From Alcaligenaceae bacterium (GTDB lineage Bacteria > Pseudomonadota > Gammaproteobacteria > Burkholderiales > Burkholderiaceae_B): a stretch of DNA of 64,000 bases. Shown here piece after piece: positions 34,869 through 46,900 of the stretch (position 1 is its first letter; every line of letters begins with the position of its first letter). The notes under the pieces are model-generated. The model saw nothing but the letters and a program-made list of their open reading frames with translations. It was not told where the DNA came from and did not search any database. Made by a program: the position numbers and the translations under genes. The stretch covers positions 1 to 64,000 of the forward strand of contig JACCEP010000001.1 of assembly GCA_013416395.1 (NCBI GenBank). The letters are read 5' to 3'.

Positions 34869-36263
34869 CTAGGCGTCAATCGCCGCACTGCGCGCCTTGA
34901 CCAGCTCGGCGCGGCCGGCGCCCCAGCCATTGAAGGCAGCGGCCAAACCCAGCGTTCCAAACAGCCACGCTGAAGCCTCATACCCGCCTGACAGACTGTG
35001 CAGCACACCAACCAGCAACGGGCCCACGGCAGCCAGCACATAGCCCACACCTTGCGCCATGCCCGAAAGATGAGCCGCTACGTGTGAATCAGAAGCGCGC
35101 AGCACGATAACCGTCATGGCCATGGCAAACAAACCACCCTGCCCTATGCCTTGCAGCAAGGCCCAGAACCACAGCGTAGACACAGGGGCAAAGAGCAACA
35201 TAATCAGTGACAGAGATGCCACCAGCGCCAACAACGCGTTGGTCAGGCGTTGGTCGCGAAAACGCACTGCCAACGGTGGCATGAGCAGACAGGTTGCTAC
35301 CTGCACCATGACCGACATGGACAGCATGAACCCGGCGTCAATGCCATCCAACCCCCTGCTGCGTAGAATCGGCGCCATCCAGCCCAGCACGCAGTAAGCC
35401 AGGGCCGATTGCAGCCCCATGAAAAACGTAACCTGCCAGGCCAAGGGGTCTCGCGTCAAGCCACTGACTGTGCGTCGACTGTGCCGGGGAATGACTGTGG
35501 CACGCAGCGCCTGAGGTGCCCAGACAAGCAATACGATGGCAGCCGGAACAGCCCAGACGGCGAGGCCAGCCTCCCAGGAGTTACCAAAAAAATGGGCAAA
35601 CGGTAGCGTAAAGGCAGCCGCAGCTGCAGCGCCCCCGCAAAGCGCCATGGTGTAAACCCCCGTCATAAGTGCCGCGCGATGCGGGAAATCGCGCTTGACC
35701 ACGCTGGGCAACAAGACATTGCCGGTAGCGATGGCGGCCCCGGCCAGGGCTGAACCCAGAAACAGGGCATACATATCACCCATACCGCGCAAGGCGGTGC
35801 CGGCCACAAGAAAAAGCAGAGCCAGCAACAGACTGCGCTCGGGCCCTATCCGTTGAGAAAGCCGTGGTGCCAATGGCGCAAAGATTCCCAGACAAAGAAC
35901 AGGCAAGGTCGTGAGATAACCAGCGCTGGCCGCCGACAGTGACGTGCGATCGATGAGATCAGGCAAAAGTACAGAGAGACTGGAAAACAAGGGGCGCAGA
36001 TTGAAAGCAATCAGCATGAGGCTGATACCAAGAAGGATCTGACCGGCAGGGCCTCGGCTTACTGCTGTAGCCAGAACGGCGCCTTTGCGCTCATCGACTT
36101 CGGTCTCTATGCCCCGGCCTGCGCCCTGCTCTGCACCGAACCCACCATCGATCTCTGCTACAGGTTGGACTCCAGATTCAGTGGTAGCGTCGACACTACG
36201 CACGGCGTTGGCAGCGGCGGCGGAGCTGGGGTGGTGGCCGTTGCTGGATTCAGAAGGGTTCAT
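34869..36263 (-). CDS. CynX/NimT-type major facilitator transporter
   Basis: 464 residues, twelve hydrophobic segments after a 70-residue hydrophilic N-terminus. The FNLRPLFSSLSVLLPDL block after the first helix and the LPVLCLGIFAPLAPRLSQRIG loop are characteristic of the CynX/NimT (cyanate/nitroimidazole) branch of MFS. Substrate unknown. The long hydrophilic N-terminus is unusual; translation may start further in. It stands alone between the ABC remnant and the adhesin block. Confidence 0.85.
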   Translation of the reverse strand: MNPSESSNGHHPSSAAAANAVRSVDATTESGVQPVAEIDGGFGAEQGAGRGIETEVDERKGAVLATAVSRGPAGQILLGISLMLIAFNLRPLFSSLSVLLPDLIDRTSLSAASAGYLTTLPVLCLGIFAPLAPRLSQRIGPERSLLLALLFLVAGTALRGMGDMYALFLGSALAGAAIATGNVLLPSVVKRDFPHRAALMTGVYTMALCGGAAAAAAFTLPFAHFFGNSWEAGLAVWAVPAAIVLLVWAPQALRATVIPRHSRRTVSGLTRDPLAWQVTFFMGLQSALAYCVLGWMAPILRSRGLDGIDAGFMLSMSVMVQVATCLLMPPLAVRFRDQRLTNALLALVASLSLIMLLFAPVSTLWFWALLQGIGQGGLFAMAMTVIVLRASDSHVAAHLSGMAQGVGYVLAAVGPLLVGVLHSLSGGYEASAWLFGTLGLAAAFNGWGAGRAELVKARSAAIDA

Positions 36264-36460
36264 GCGTCGGGTTGCTTTGATCAGGATGTGGATATCTGAT
36301 CATACTGCGTTGCGATGCCACAAAAACCCTGACCCCGTGCGAGCATGTTGCTTCAGCAGGTTGAGAGAGGTACGCCCAGTGGAGCAGGTACCAGCTTTCG
36401 CTGATACCTCACTTTACACAATGTCTGTTGTTGCTAGTGCTACGGCAACATGATTCAGAG

Positions 36461-36560
36461 GCCTGCATTTAGTGCATGTATCTTCAACAAGCAGTGCGCG
36501 CCTGAATTTACTGCATGTTTCTTCGACATGTCCTGGGTGCCTGAATTTACTGCGTATTAC
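36461..36560. repeat. 39-bp tandem repeat across a stop codon
   Basis: GCCTGAATTTACTGC-type units begin at 36461, 36500 and 36539. On the minus strand each unit contains the CAG-TAA-ATT-CAG sequence that ends the lipoprotein gene, so the stop codon and its 3' flank are present nearly three times in tandem. Confidence 0.8.
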
Positions 36561-37077
36561 TGCCTGGGCCAGCGACGGCACGTGCAATCGCCATGGCCTG
36601 CTCGCTGTTGGCAACCGATACAACCATCGCCCCCTGCGTCAGCGGTTCGCTAATACGAGGTACTGCCACGAGGTTATCTGCAATGGTCACCACCATTAAC
36701 TTGCCCTGGTAACGACGGCTCAGCTCGGAGAGCTTGCGGGCGCCTTCCTGATTAAACCCAAAGCGCACAAGGGCCTGGCCTTGCTTGGTCTGCAGCGGTT
36801 CTACACTGGCCAGATCTGCCCGGCTTAATACGGGTTGAGGCAAGACCCACAGCGAACCATCAGACAACTGCAATTCACTCAGCCCCTCGGCCGATTCGGT
36901 TTGGGCCAGGCGAAAGAACACTTGCGTTGCCTGCGCCTGCTGCGAGGCAGCGGGCTGTGCAGCCGCTACGGTGGCGTTATTGGCAGCGGCGGCCTTTTGT
37001 GCAGGCGCCGTGGTTTCGCAGCCAACCAGCAGAATGGCGGTTGCGATCAGTGCTGGAAAGAATAAAGTGCGTTTCAT
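36547..37077 (-). CDS. Lipoprotein with SecDF P1-head-like domain
   Basis: 176 residues. Signal peptide with lipobox LLVGC, so it is lipidated near residue 20; residue +2 is Glu. An Ala/Gln-rich linker (about 25-52) leads to a C-terminal domain whose FNQEGARKLSELSRRYQGKL, VTIADNLVAVPRISEPLTQG and AMAIARAVAG segments follow the head of the periplasmic P1 domain of SecD. It is not SecD: the membrane part is missing. It lies 41 bp behind an OmpA-like lipoprotein and two genes behind a giant trimeric autotransporter on the same strand, so a role as a periplasmic helper for the adhesin is a reasonable guess. Confidence 0.75.
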   Translation of the reverse strand: MKRTLFFPALIATAILLVGCETTAPAQKAAAANNATVAAAQPAASQQAQATQVFFRLAQTESAEGLSELQLSDGSLWVLPQPVLSRADLASVEPLQTKQGQALVRFGFNQEGARKLSELSRRYQGKLMVVTIADNLVAVPRISEPLTQGAMVVSVANSEQAMAIARAVAGPGSNTQ

Positions 37078-37117
37078 ATGACTCTCTCTAAGTAGGAGTA
37101 ATTGATTCCAAGGGTGC

Positions 37118-37900
37118 TTAACGGCGCGCTGTAGCGGTGATGTCGACGCGGCGGTTAGGTTGCAGGCAGGCGATCAACTCGGCACGCGGGCCTTCGTTGC
37201 AGTGCACGACAGGCTGAGTCTCGCCTGCGCCGCGGGCCGTGATCACGTTGGCTGGAACACCGTTGCCGATCAATGCGTCACGCACGGACTGTGCACGGCG
37301 TTGCGACAGCGTCATATTGCTGGTGTCACTGCCGATGTAGTCGGTGTGGCCCACGACATCAACCGATGAATTGCCCGTATTGCCCAGCGCCGACGCCACG
37401 CGTGCAACCTCGGATTGCCCGGCTGTGGTGAGTGTTGCACTCCCAAAGGCAAACAAGACATCACCATTTAACGAAAAAGTCTGGGGCTCTGGCTGAGCGC
37501 CACCAAGCATGGAGGCGCAGGACTCGGGCTGCCAGAAAAAGCTCTGTGCACGTTTGTCGTTGTCAAAAAGAATTTTGTACTGACACGTGACGTCGCCTTG
37601 TGGGGTTCTGAAGTGGAACAGGTAGTCCCACTCGCGCACACCGACCAGGCCTTCTGCAAAATGCGGGCGTCCAAGAAGGTTATACAACTGGTCTTTGGTC
37701 ATGCCGGGCGCGACAAGGCGCAAATTGTGCAGCGTTGGGTAAGCGCCCACATCGAAAGTGGCCTTGCCCGCATCAGGCCAGACGGGATTGTCGGTCGTGC
37801 CGTGTTCGCTGACTTTGCTCAGGCTGCCGCATGCGGCAAGGGTTAGAACGAGCAGTACACCACTCGTACGACGTGTGAAGGTTTTCAGTGATTTGAACAT
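37118..37900 (-). CDS. BamE-like/OmpA-like lipoprotein, TpgA type
   Basis: 260 residues. Signal peptide with lipobox LAAC; residue +2 is Gly. N-terminal SmpA/OmlA (BamE)-like domain (about 55-125; LRLVAPGMTKDQLYNLLGRP, EWDYLFHF) and C-terminal OmpA-like peptidoglycan-binding domain (about 145-258; DVVGHTDYIGSD, LSQRRAQSVRDAL, PNRRVDI). The same combination defines TpgA, which in Acinetobacter is encoded beside the trimeric autotransporter Ata and helps to place and anchor it. Here it lies 77 bp behind the adhesin stop on the same strand, so a matching role is likely. Confidence 0.85.
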   Translation of the reverse strand: MFKSLKTFTRRTSGVLLVLTLAACGSLSKVSEHGTTDNPVWPDAGKATFDVGAYPTLHNLRLVAPGMTKDQLYNLLGRPHFAEGLVGVREWDYLFHFRTPQGDVTCQYKILFDNDKRAQSFFWQPESCASMLGGAQPEPQTFSLNGDVLFAFGSATLTTAGQSEVARVASALGNTGNSSVDVVGHTDYIGSDTSNMTLSQRRAQSVRDALIGNGVPANVITARGAGETQPVVHCNEGPRAELIACLQPNRRVDITATARR

Positions 37901-37922
37901 TTGATTTTTTTCCTAGGGTTGC

Positions 37923-37952
37923 CAACCCCGCCGGCACGCGACCGGCGGGTTG
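37923..37952. repeat. Hairpin between adhesin and TpgA-like gene
   Basis: Arms CAACCCCGCCGG and CCGGCGGGTTG (one bulged C) with a seven-base loop. There is no T run on the minus strand, so it may attenuate or protect rather than end the very long adhesin message. Confidence 0.65.
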
Positions 37953-37977
37953 CTCACAGAGTGTTAGGGGCGCACGC

Positions 37978-40900
37978 TTACCACTGGTAGCCCACGCCGA
38001 CCGAGCCGCCGTAGTCACCACGTGATGAGCTGGTGGCGCTGCCCTTCACGACCCACTTGCCGTTGTCAGACACCGTCGACAGACCCATGGCGTAGCCAGT
38101 TTCACCTCGCCATGTACCGCCTGCAACACTAAACATGCTCTTGCCCGGCAGGTAAGCCTGGGGCAGGCCTGCGGTAGCCAGAGCCGCTGCAATACCAGCG
38201 CTTGCGCGGTTATCTACTTGGTTGACCTTGCCACTCAAGTTGTCGACCCTGCTGTTCAGGTCGCCGGTGGCCTTATTCAGCTGGCTGACGTTGACCGCAT
38301 CCTTGTCGTCGACCCCGGCGGCAAGATTGGTGATGCGTTTATCATGCATATCAATGCCGCCCTTGTTGATGGTCGGGCCGTCCTTGATGGCCACTTCCTC
38401 GGCAGTAACCTTGCTCGCCGTCACCGACTTGACGGTGATGTGATCGGCGGTGGCAACGGTGATGTTCAACCCATCATTTGTAATCTTGATGTTCTGCCCA
38501 TCTTTGAAGTTGACGGTCTTGCCCGGTGCAACCTTGCTGGCATCGCCACCGTTGGTCTGCACGTTCCAGCCGGCGTTGGCTACATTGCTGACATTCTCAA
38601 GATCGGTATTCAGCCCAACGAGTGCGTCGTTGACGTTGTTATAACTGTTGCCGCCCACGTTCAGCTCAGTCACAAGCTTGCCACCCACGAACTTCGAATT
38701 GCCGCCCAGCGAACCGGCCACTTGCTCACCCATGTCATGCAACTGACTACCGTTAATGGCCTCCGTACTGTTCTTGGACACTTCGCCCTGAGCCAGATTG
38801 GAGATGGTCGTACCACCGGTTTTGCCACCGTCTAACGACTTGGTGTCTTCGAGCGTGATCTGGTTTTTCGGATCACCTGCCTTGCCGTCATACTTCACGG
38901 CGCGATCGCCCAAGTCGTCCACGTTCTGCTGAACGTCCTTAAGCTGGCTAACGTTGACGGCATCGGTCAGGGCCGTGCCAGCCGCCACGTTGGTGATCTT
39001 GTGGCCACCGGCATTAATGCCGCTGATCGACGAGATGATCACGCTGCCTGCTGTCAGACCCTGGTTGGTCAGAGAGATCGGGCCATTAGGACCGCCGGCA
39101 ATGGTAATGCCCTCGGTGTTCATGACCGTATTGCCCGTAGTGACCTGGTCGATGCTGATTTCACGCGCCAGATTGAACAAGACTTTATTCGGATCGGTCG
39201 CATCTTTCTCGATCACAATGTTCTTGTCGGTATTGGCCAGATCAACTGTGCCACCCGGCGCAACATTGCTTTCGTTTTTGCCATCAGCCTTCAGGTTCCA
39301 GCCTCGGTTAGCCACTTCGGAAACATCATCCAGCTGGCCGACGTTGACGGCGTCCGTTTTGTCGGTACCTGCAGCGACATTGGTTACCTTGTTGCCGCCC
39401 ATGTTGATGGTGGCACCGTGCTTGACCGTCAGGCTTTTGTTAACCGTCAGATCGTTGGTAGCGACTGCCTTGAACTCAGGCGCTTCAGCCATCTGTATGT
39501 TGATCGCCCCCGTTACCGGGTCGGTCACCGTCTTGAGGTTGGCACCGCTGTAAGCACCTGCCGTCGTCGCCCCGCCCTGAATGGCAAGCGTGGTGCCCAG
39601 GTCGCGATGAACATCAGCGCCTTCGTTACCTGCAAAGTTCAGACCTTTGGTCGTCACTGCGTCGTCCAGCTCACCAAGCTGCTCGTACACCACTACGTCG
39701 CCGTTGTTTTCAGCTTTGGCCACGTTGGTGATCTTGTTGCCACCCATGTTGATGGTGGTGCCACCGGCCACGTTGATCGCGCCAGGAGTTACGTAGAACG
39801 TATCGCCCAGATTGGTGTCGCCTTTAACTGTCAGGTTTTTGTTGACGTTGACAGTACCCAGATTCAGGTCGTCCGCCAGCGCAAACTTGATGTCGTTATC
39901 GGTAGCCAGCTTCTCGATGATAATGTTGCCGTCGGTGGGTGACAGGTCAACCTTGCCATCAGGCTTGACGTTGCTGCTGTTGGCACCCGATGCCGAGATA
40001 TGCCAGCCTTTGTTGGCTGTTTCATCAACCTTATTGAGCTGGTTCACGTTGACAGCGTCAGTACCTGCAACGCCAGGCGCAACGTTGGTGATGACTTTAT
40101 TTCCTGCGTTGATGCCTGCCAATGTGATGTTCGGGCCACCCAGTATCGTCAAGCCAGTGCCGTTGATCAGCGTATCGCCCATCTGCACACTGCCTGCAGC
40201 GCCCAGATCAAGGTTCTTCGCCAGTGCAATGCTCAGACCATCTGGGTTGGTTGTGGTGGAGATATTGCTGTCTGCACCCGTGATGGCAACCGTTTCGCCC
40301 AGTTTGCGATCCAGATCGGCACCCGCATCAGCCTTGAACGTTAGCGGCTTGTTCGCCAGCGTGTTGAGCTGACTTACGTTGACCGCGTCTGTATCGGCCG
40401 TACCCGCATCCACACCATGGACTTTGTTGCCGCCCATGTTGATGTCGGTGTTAGGGCTGACGATCAGCTCTTTGCTGATATGCGCACCGCCACTCAACGA
40501 AGCCAGACCAGTGACGTTAAGCGCACCGCCTACGTTGGCGTTGTTGGTGACCGTCAGGTTGTTGGCAATGGTGACGTTGTCCGCCAGACCAAAACGTACC
40601 TGGTGCGGATCGGTAGCCGGGCCTTTGCTGACAACAATGTTGTTGTCGGTGGCGTTGGTCAGATCAACCTTGTCGGAAGGCTTGACGTTGGTCGAATCCG
40701 CACCATTGGCTGTCAGATGCCAGCCTGCGTTGGCTACATCAGACACATCATCCAATTGCCCCAGGTTAACGGCGTCCGTCTTGTCGGTACCGGCTGCAAC
40801 ATTAGTTACCTTGTTGCCGCCCATGTTGATCGTGGCACCGTTCTTGACTGTCAAGTTTTGGTTGACTGTCAGATCCTCGGTGGTAACCGCATCGAACACA

Positions 40901-43900
40901 GGTGCCTTAGCCATCCGGATGTTGATCGCACCTGTTGCTGGATCAGTCACCGTCTTGATGTTGGCTCCGCTGTAGCCACCTGCTGTCGAGGCTGCACCCT
41001 TGATGGCAAGTGTGGTACCCAGATCGCGATGCACATCAGCGCCTTTGTTGCCGGCAAAGTTCATCCCTTTTTTCGTCAGCGTGTCGTCCAGCTCACCAAG
41101 CTGTTCGTAGACCACAACTTCGCCGTTGTTCTCGGCTTTGGCCACGTTGGTGATCTTGTTACCACCCATGTTGATGGTGGTGGCAGGTGCCACATTGATC
41201 TCACCAGGCTTCACGTAGAACGTATCGCCCAGGTTGGTGTCGCCCTTGACCGTCAGGTTTTTGTTGACATTGACGGTACCCAGATTCAGGTCATCAGCCA
41301 GCGCAAACTTGATGTCGTTATCCGTGTCGACCTTCGTGATGACGATGTTGCCGTCTGTCGGCGACAGGTCTACCTTGCCATCTGGCTTGACGTTACTGCT
41401 GTTGGCGCCCGTAGCCGTCAAATGCCAGCCTTTGTTGGCCGTTTCGTCAACTTTTTTGAGCTGACCGAAGTTGACGGCATCCAACTTGTTAGTACCCGCT
41501 TTGACATTGGTGATCTTGTTGCCACCCATGTCGATGTTGGCACCCTTCTTGACTGTCAGATTTTGGTTAACTGTCAGATCTTCGGTGGTCACCGCATCGA
41601 ACACAGGGGCCTTGGCCATCAGAATGTTGATCGCACCTGATGCCGGGTCGGTCACCGTTCTGATATTGGCACCCGTGTAGGCACCCGCTGTCGAAGCTAC
41701 ACCTTTAATGGCAAGCGTGGTACCCAGATCGCGATGCACATCGGCACCTCTGTTACCGGAAAAGTTCATCCCTTTTTTCGTCAGCGTGTCGTCCAGCTCA
41801 CCAAGCTGTTCGTAGACCACAACTTCACCGTTGTTCTCGGCTTTGGCCACGTTGGTGATTTTGTTGCCACCCATGTTGATGGTGGTAGCAGGTGCCACAG
41901 TGATTGCGCCAGGCGTCACGTAGAACGTATCGCCCAGGTTGGTGTCGCCTTTAACTGTCAGGTTTTTGTTGACGTTGACCGTACCCAGATTCAGGTCATC
42001 AGCCAGCGCAAACTTGATGTCGTTATCCGTGTCGACCTTCGTGATGACGATGTTGCCGTCTGTCGGCGACAAGTCAACCTTGCCATCAGGCTTAACGTTG
42101 CTGCTGTTGGCGCCCGTAGCCGTCAGATGCCAGCCTTTGTTGGCTGTCGCGTCGACGTCCTTGAGCTGGTTGACGTTAACGCCGTCAGTGCCCGCTACGC
42201 CTGGCGCAACGTTGCTGATGACTTTACCGCCCGCGTTCACACCGCCTGCCAACGTGACACTCGGCCCGCCTGCAATGGTCAACCCATTGTTATCGACCAG
42301 CGTATTGCCCATCTGCACGCTGCCCGTTGGCCCAAGATTCAGATTTTTCGCCAGCGCAATGTTCACGCCATCTGGCGTGGTAGTCGTGGAGATATTGCTG
42401 TCTGCGCCCTTGATGGCAACTGTTTCGCCCAGCTTACGGTCGAGATCAGCCCCTGCATCAGCCTTGAACGTCAGCGGTTTGTTGGCCAGCGTGTTGAGTT
42501 GGCTTACGTTGACCCCGTCAGTGTCGGCAGTACCTGCAGCCACGCCATGGACTTTGTTGCCACCCATGTTGATGTCGGTGTTAGGGCTAACGATTAGCTT
42601 TTCGCTGATGGTTGCCCCGCCCGCAAGATGGCTCGCTCCGGCCACACTCATGGCGCCCGCAATGCTTGCGCTGCCACCGATTGAGGTGTTACCGCCAATC
42701 GTTGCATTGCCGGCAACTTCCGAGTTGCCGCCCACTTTCAGGTTATTGGCAATGGTGACGTTATCTGCCAAGCCAAAGCGCACCTGGTGGGGGTTGGTCT
42801 CCGTACCCTTGCTGACAACAATGTTGTTGTCGGTGGCGTTGGTGAGGTCAACCGTCTCGGTAGGCTTCACGTTAGTGGACGATGCGCCATTGGCGGTCAG
42901 ATGCCAGCCTGCGTTGGCTACATCCGATACATCATCCAATTGCCCCAGGTTGACGGCGTCTGTCTTGTCAGTGCCGGCTGCAACATTGGTGATCTTGTTG
43001 TGGCCCATGTTGATGGTGGCACCGTTTTTGACTGACAGGTTGTTGTTGACTGTCAGATCGTTGGTGGTGACAGCCTTGAACTCAGGTGCTTCAGCCATCT
43101 GGATGTTGATCGCTCCATTGGCTGGGTCAGTTACCGTCTTGAGGTTAGCACCGCTGTATGTGCCCGCTGTAGTGGCATTACCCTTGATGGCAAGCGTGGT
43201 ACCCAGATCACGATGAACATCGACACCTGTGTTACCGGCAAAGTTCATCCCTTTTTTCGTCAGCGTGTCGTCCAGCTCACCAAGCTGCTCGTAAACCACA
43301 ACTTCGCCGTTGTTCTCGGCTTTGGCCACGTTGGTGATTTTGTTGCCACCCATGTTGATGGTGGTAGCAGGTGCCACAGTGATTGCGCCAGGCGTCACGT
43401 AGAACGTATCGCCCAGGTTGGTGTCGCCTTTAACCGTCAGGTTTTTGTTGACGTTGACCGTACCCACATTCAGATCGTCAGCCAGCGCAAACTTGATGTC
43501 GTTATCTGTGCCTGCCTTCGTGATGACGATGTTGCCGTCTGTCGGCGACAAGTCAACCTTGCCATCAGGCTTAACGTTGCTGCTGTTAGCGCCTGAAGCA
43601 GTAAGGTGCCAGCCTTTGTTGGCTGTTGCGTCGACGTCCTCGAGTTGCCCAACGTTGACGGCATCTGTCTTGTCGGTGCCTGCTGCAACATTGGTTATCT
43701 TGTTGCCACCCATGTTAATGGTGGCACCGTTTTTGACCGACAGGTTGTTGTTAACCGTCAGATCGTTGGTGGTGACGGCCTTGAACTCAGGTGCTTCAGC
43801 CATCTGGATGTTGATCGCTCCATTGGCGGGATCAGTCACGGTCTTGAGGTTAGCACCGCTGTAAGTGCCCGCTGTGGTGGCGTCACCCTTGATGGCAAGC

Positions 43901-46900
43901 GTGGTACCCAGATCACGATGAACATCGCCACCTGTGTTACCGGAAAAATCCAGACCCTTGGCCGTCAGGGCCGTATCCTGATTTTTGAGCTGGCTTACGT
44001 TAACCGCATCCGTATCGGCAACACCGGCAGTCACGTTCGTGATCTTTTTATCACCCGCGTGAATGCCCGTTGCCGCCGAAACGACTACCGTGCCAGCTTT
44101 CAGGCCGTCATTAGTCAACGTGATAGGACCGTTGGCACCATTATTAATGGTGATGCCTCCGGTGTTCATCACGGTATTGCCTGTAGTCACTGAAGTAACG
44201 GCCAGATCCGGGTTCAACTTGACCTGAAGCACCGCATCATCGTCTGCACCAGTTTGGGCGATTGTGACGTTGCTGTCACCACGGAAATCAACGTTGCCAT
44301 TGGGGCTGATGTTGTTCGTCGTGGTACCGCTATTGGAACTTACATTCCAGCCCGCGTTGGCTACATCAGAGACATTATCCAATTGCCCCACGTTAACGGC
44401 GTCTGTCTTGTCGGTACCGGCGGCGACATTGGTAATCTTGTTGCCACCCATGTTAATGGTGGCACCGTTTTTGACCGACAGGTTGTTGTTAACCGTCAGA
44501 TCGTTGGTGGTGACAGCCTTGAACTCAGGTGCTTCAGCCATCTGGATGTTGATGGCACCGTTGGCTGGGTCAGTCACGGTCTTGAGGTTAGCACCGCTGT
44601 ACGTACTCGCTGTGGTGGCATCACCCTTGATGGCAAGCTTGGTACCCAGATCACGATGAACATCGGCACCTGTGTTACCGGAAAAATCCAGACCCTTGGT
44701 CGTCAGGGCCGTATCCTGATCTGTGAGCTGGCTCACGTTGACCGCGTCGGTCGGAGCAGTACCTGCAGTCACGTTGGTGATTTTCTTATCACCCGCGTAA
44801 ATTCCGCCCACCGTTACGCTTGGCCCGCCCGTAATGGTCAGCCCTGCGTTATTGACCAGGGTATTGCCCATGGTCACACTGCCCGCAGGCCCAAGCTTCA
44901 AGTCTTTCGCCAGAGCAATATCCACACCCTCTGGCGTGGTGGTCGTGGAGATATTGCTGTCTGCACCATTGATGGCAACCGAGTCACCAAGCCTACGTTC
45001 GAGATCAGCCCCCGCGTCAGCCTTGAACGTCAGCGGTTTGTTGGCCAGCGTGTTGAGCTGACTTACGTTGACCCCATCAGTGTCGGCAGTACCCGCCGCC
45101 ACATTGGTGATCTTGTTGCCGCCGAAGTTCACATTGGTATTCGGGTTGACCGTCAGGCTCTTGCTGATGGTTGCGCCGCCGTTCATATTGGTCATGCCGG
45201 CGATAGTGGTGTCACCACCTACCGTCAGATCATTTTTCACCTTCACGTCATCGGCCAGGTTGAACTGAACATTCCCACCTGCCTGGGCAATCTTAATATT
45301 GCCATCGGTATTCGCCAGGTCAACCTTGCCACCAGGCGCCACATTGCTGGCGACCCCGTTGTTGGTGGAAAGATTCCAGCCCTTGTTGGCCACGTCGCTC
45401 ACTTCAGTCAGCTGATCAACGTTGACCGCGTCCGTGCCGTCTGTGCCCTTGGCAAGGTTGGTGATCTTCTTACCGCCCATGTTGATGCCGGTGTTGTTGA
45501 TCACCGGGCCACCGTTATTGATGCTCAGGCTGTCAGCCGTCAGATTTTTGGCCAGCAAAATTTCCATATCGCCCGCCGCATTGACCTGCGTGCGAATGTT
45601 GTCCGACGAGGCGGCGGCGGTGTTGGCCAGCGATCCACGTATGATTTGAGTTTCGCCCAACTTGCGGTCGACGCTGCCCGTGTTACCGGCAAACGTGATG
45701 GGTGAGTTCTTCACCGTGTTGAGCTGACTTACGTTGACCCCATCAGTGTCGGCAGTACCCGCCGCCACATTGGTGATCTTGTTGCCGCCAAAGTTCACAT
45801 TGGTATTCGGGTTGACCGTCAGGCTCTTGCTGATGGTTGCGCCGCCGTTCATGTTGGTCATGCCGGCGATGGTGGTGTTGCCGGCAATAGCCGTGTCACC
45901 ACCTACCGTCAGATCATTTTTCACCTTCACGTCATCGGCCAGGTTGAACTGAACATTCCCACCTGCCTGGGCAATCTTAATATTGCCATCGGTATTCGCT
46001 AGGTCAACCTTGCCGCCAGGCGCCACATTGCTGGCGACCCCGCTGTTGGTGGAAAGATTCCAGCCTTGCGCTGCATACTTGATGGCATCGTGAACATTGT
46101 CTTTACCGGTGTTGCCAATATCGGTCATGCTCAGGCTGCCGTTCGGGTTTAGAGCCGCGTTGCCACCCAAGATTTGCTTTGTTGTATTGGCAACATTCCC
46201 CAGCACGGCATTTGTAGCGTACAGCTGACTACCATTTATCGCATCGGTACTTGTGCCGCTGATCCTGCCAGCAGCAACATTGGTAATGGTGCGTTTCTCG
46301 CCTGCCGTTCCAACACTGACCGTAGCAATGGGCGCCGTACCTGCGAAGGTGCCATAAGTTAAATTGTTAAGGGTTGCATTTGTAGTGTCTACTGGACCAT
46401 CGGTTGCGGCACCGTCACCCAGAGCGACCGAACGCCCATTTCCTGCAGTCGCGCCCCGCCCGATCGCAACTGCACCGGCGGCAGTGCTCTGTGCTCCTGC
46501 ACCCATCGCAATAGCGTTGCCAGCAGTACTCTGTGCGTCTGTACCCATCGCCATAGCACTCGCAGCGGTAGTCTGTGCCCCTGTACCCATCGCCATAGCA
46601 CTGGCAGCGGTACTCTGCGCACCTGTACCCATCGCCATAGCTTGCTGCCCCAGAGCAAGAGCACTACTGCCTTGTGCAATGGACTCTACGCCGCTGGCTT
46701 GAGCCTTGTACCCAAGAGCTTGAGCAAAATTGGCAGTCGCTTTGGCTTCTCTACCTGTAGCAATGCTGCTATTCATCTCAGCGACCGAATCCGAGCCAAT
46801 CGCAATGGAATCACGATTACTGCCCAGATCACCCACGTTAGGGTTCTCCTGACCTGACCGGGCCTTGGCCCCCAACGCGATACCACGTTCCGCGTAACTG

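Noticed and set aside
39001-45705. Long plus-strand open frames (up to 480 residues) opposite the adhesin
   Set aside because: They are antisense shadows of a repetitive, stop-poor gene; no ribosome-binding sites and no recognisable domains.
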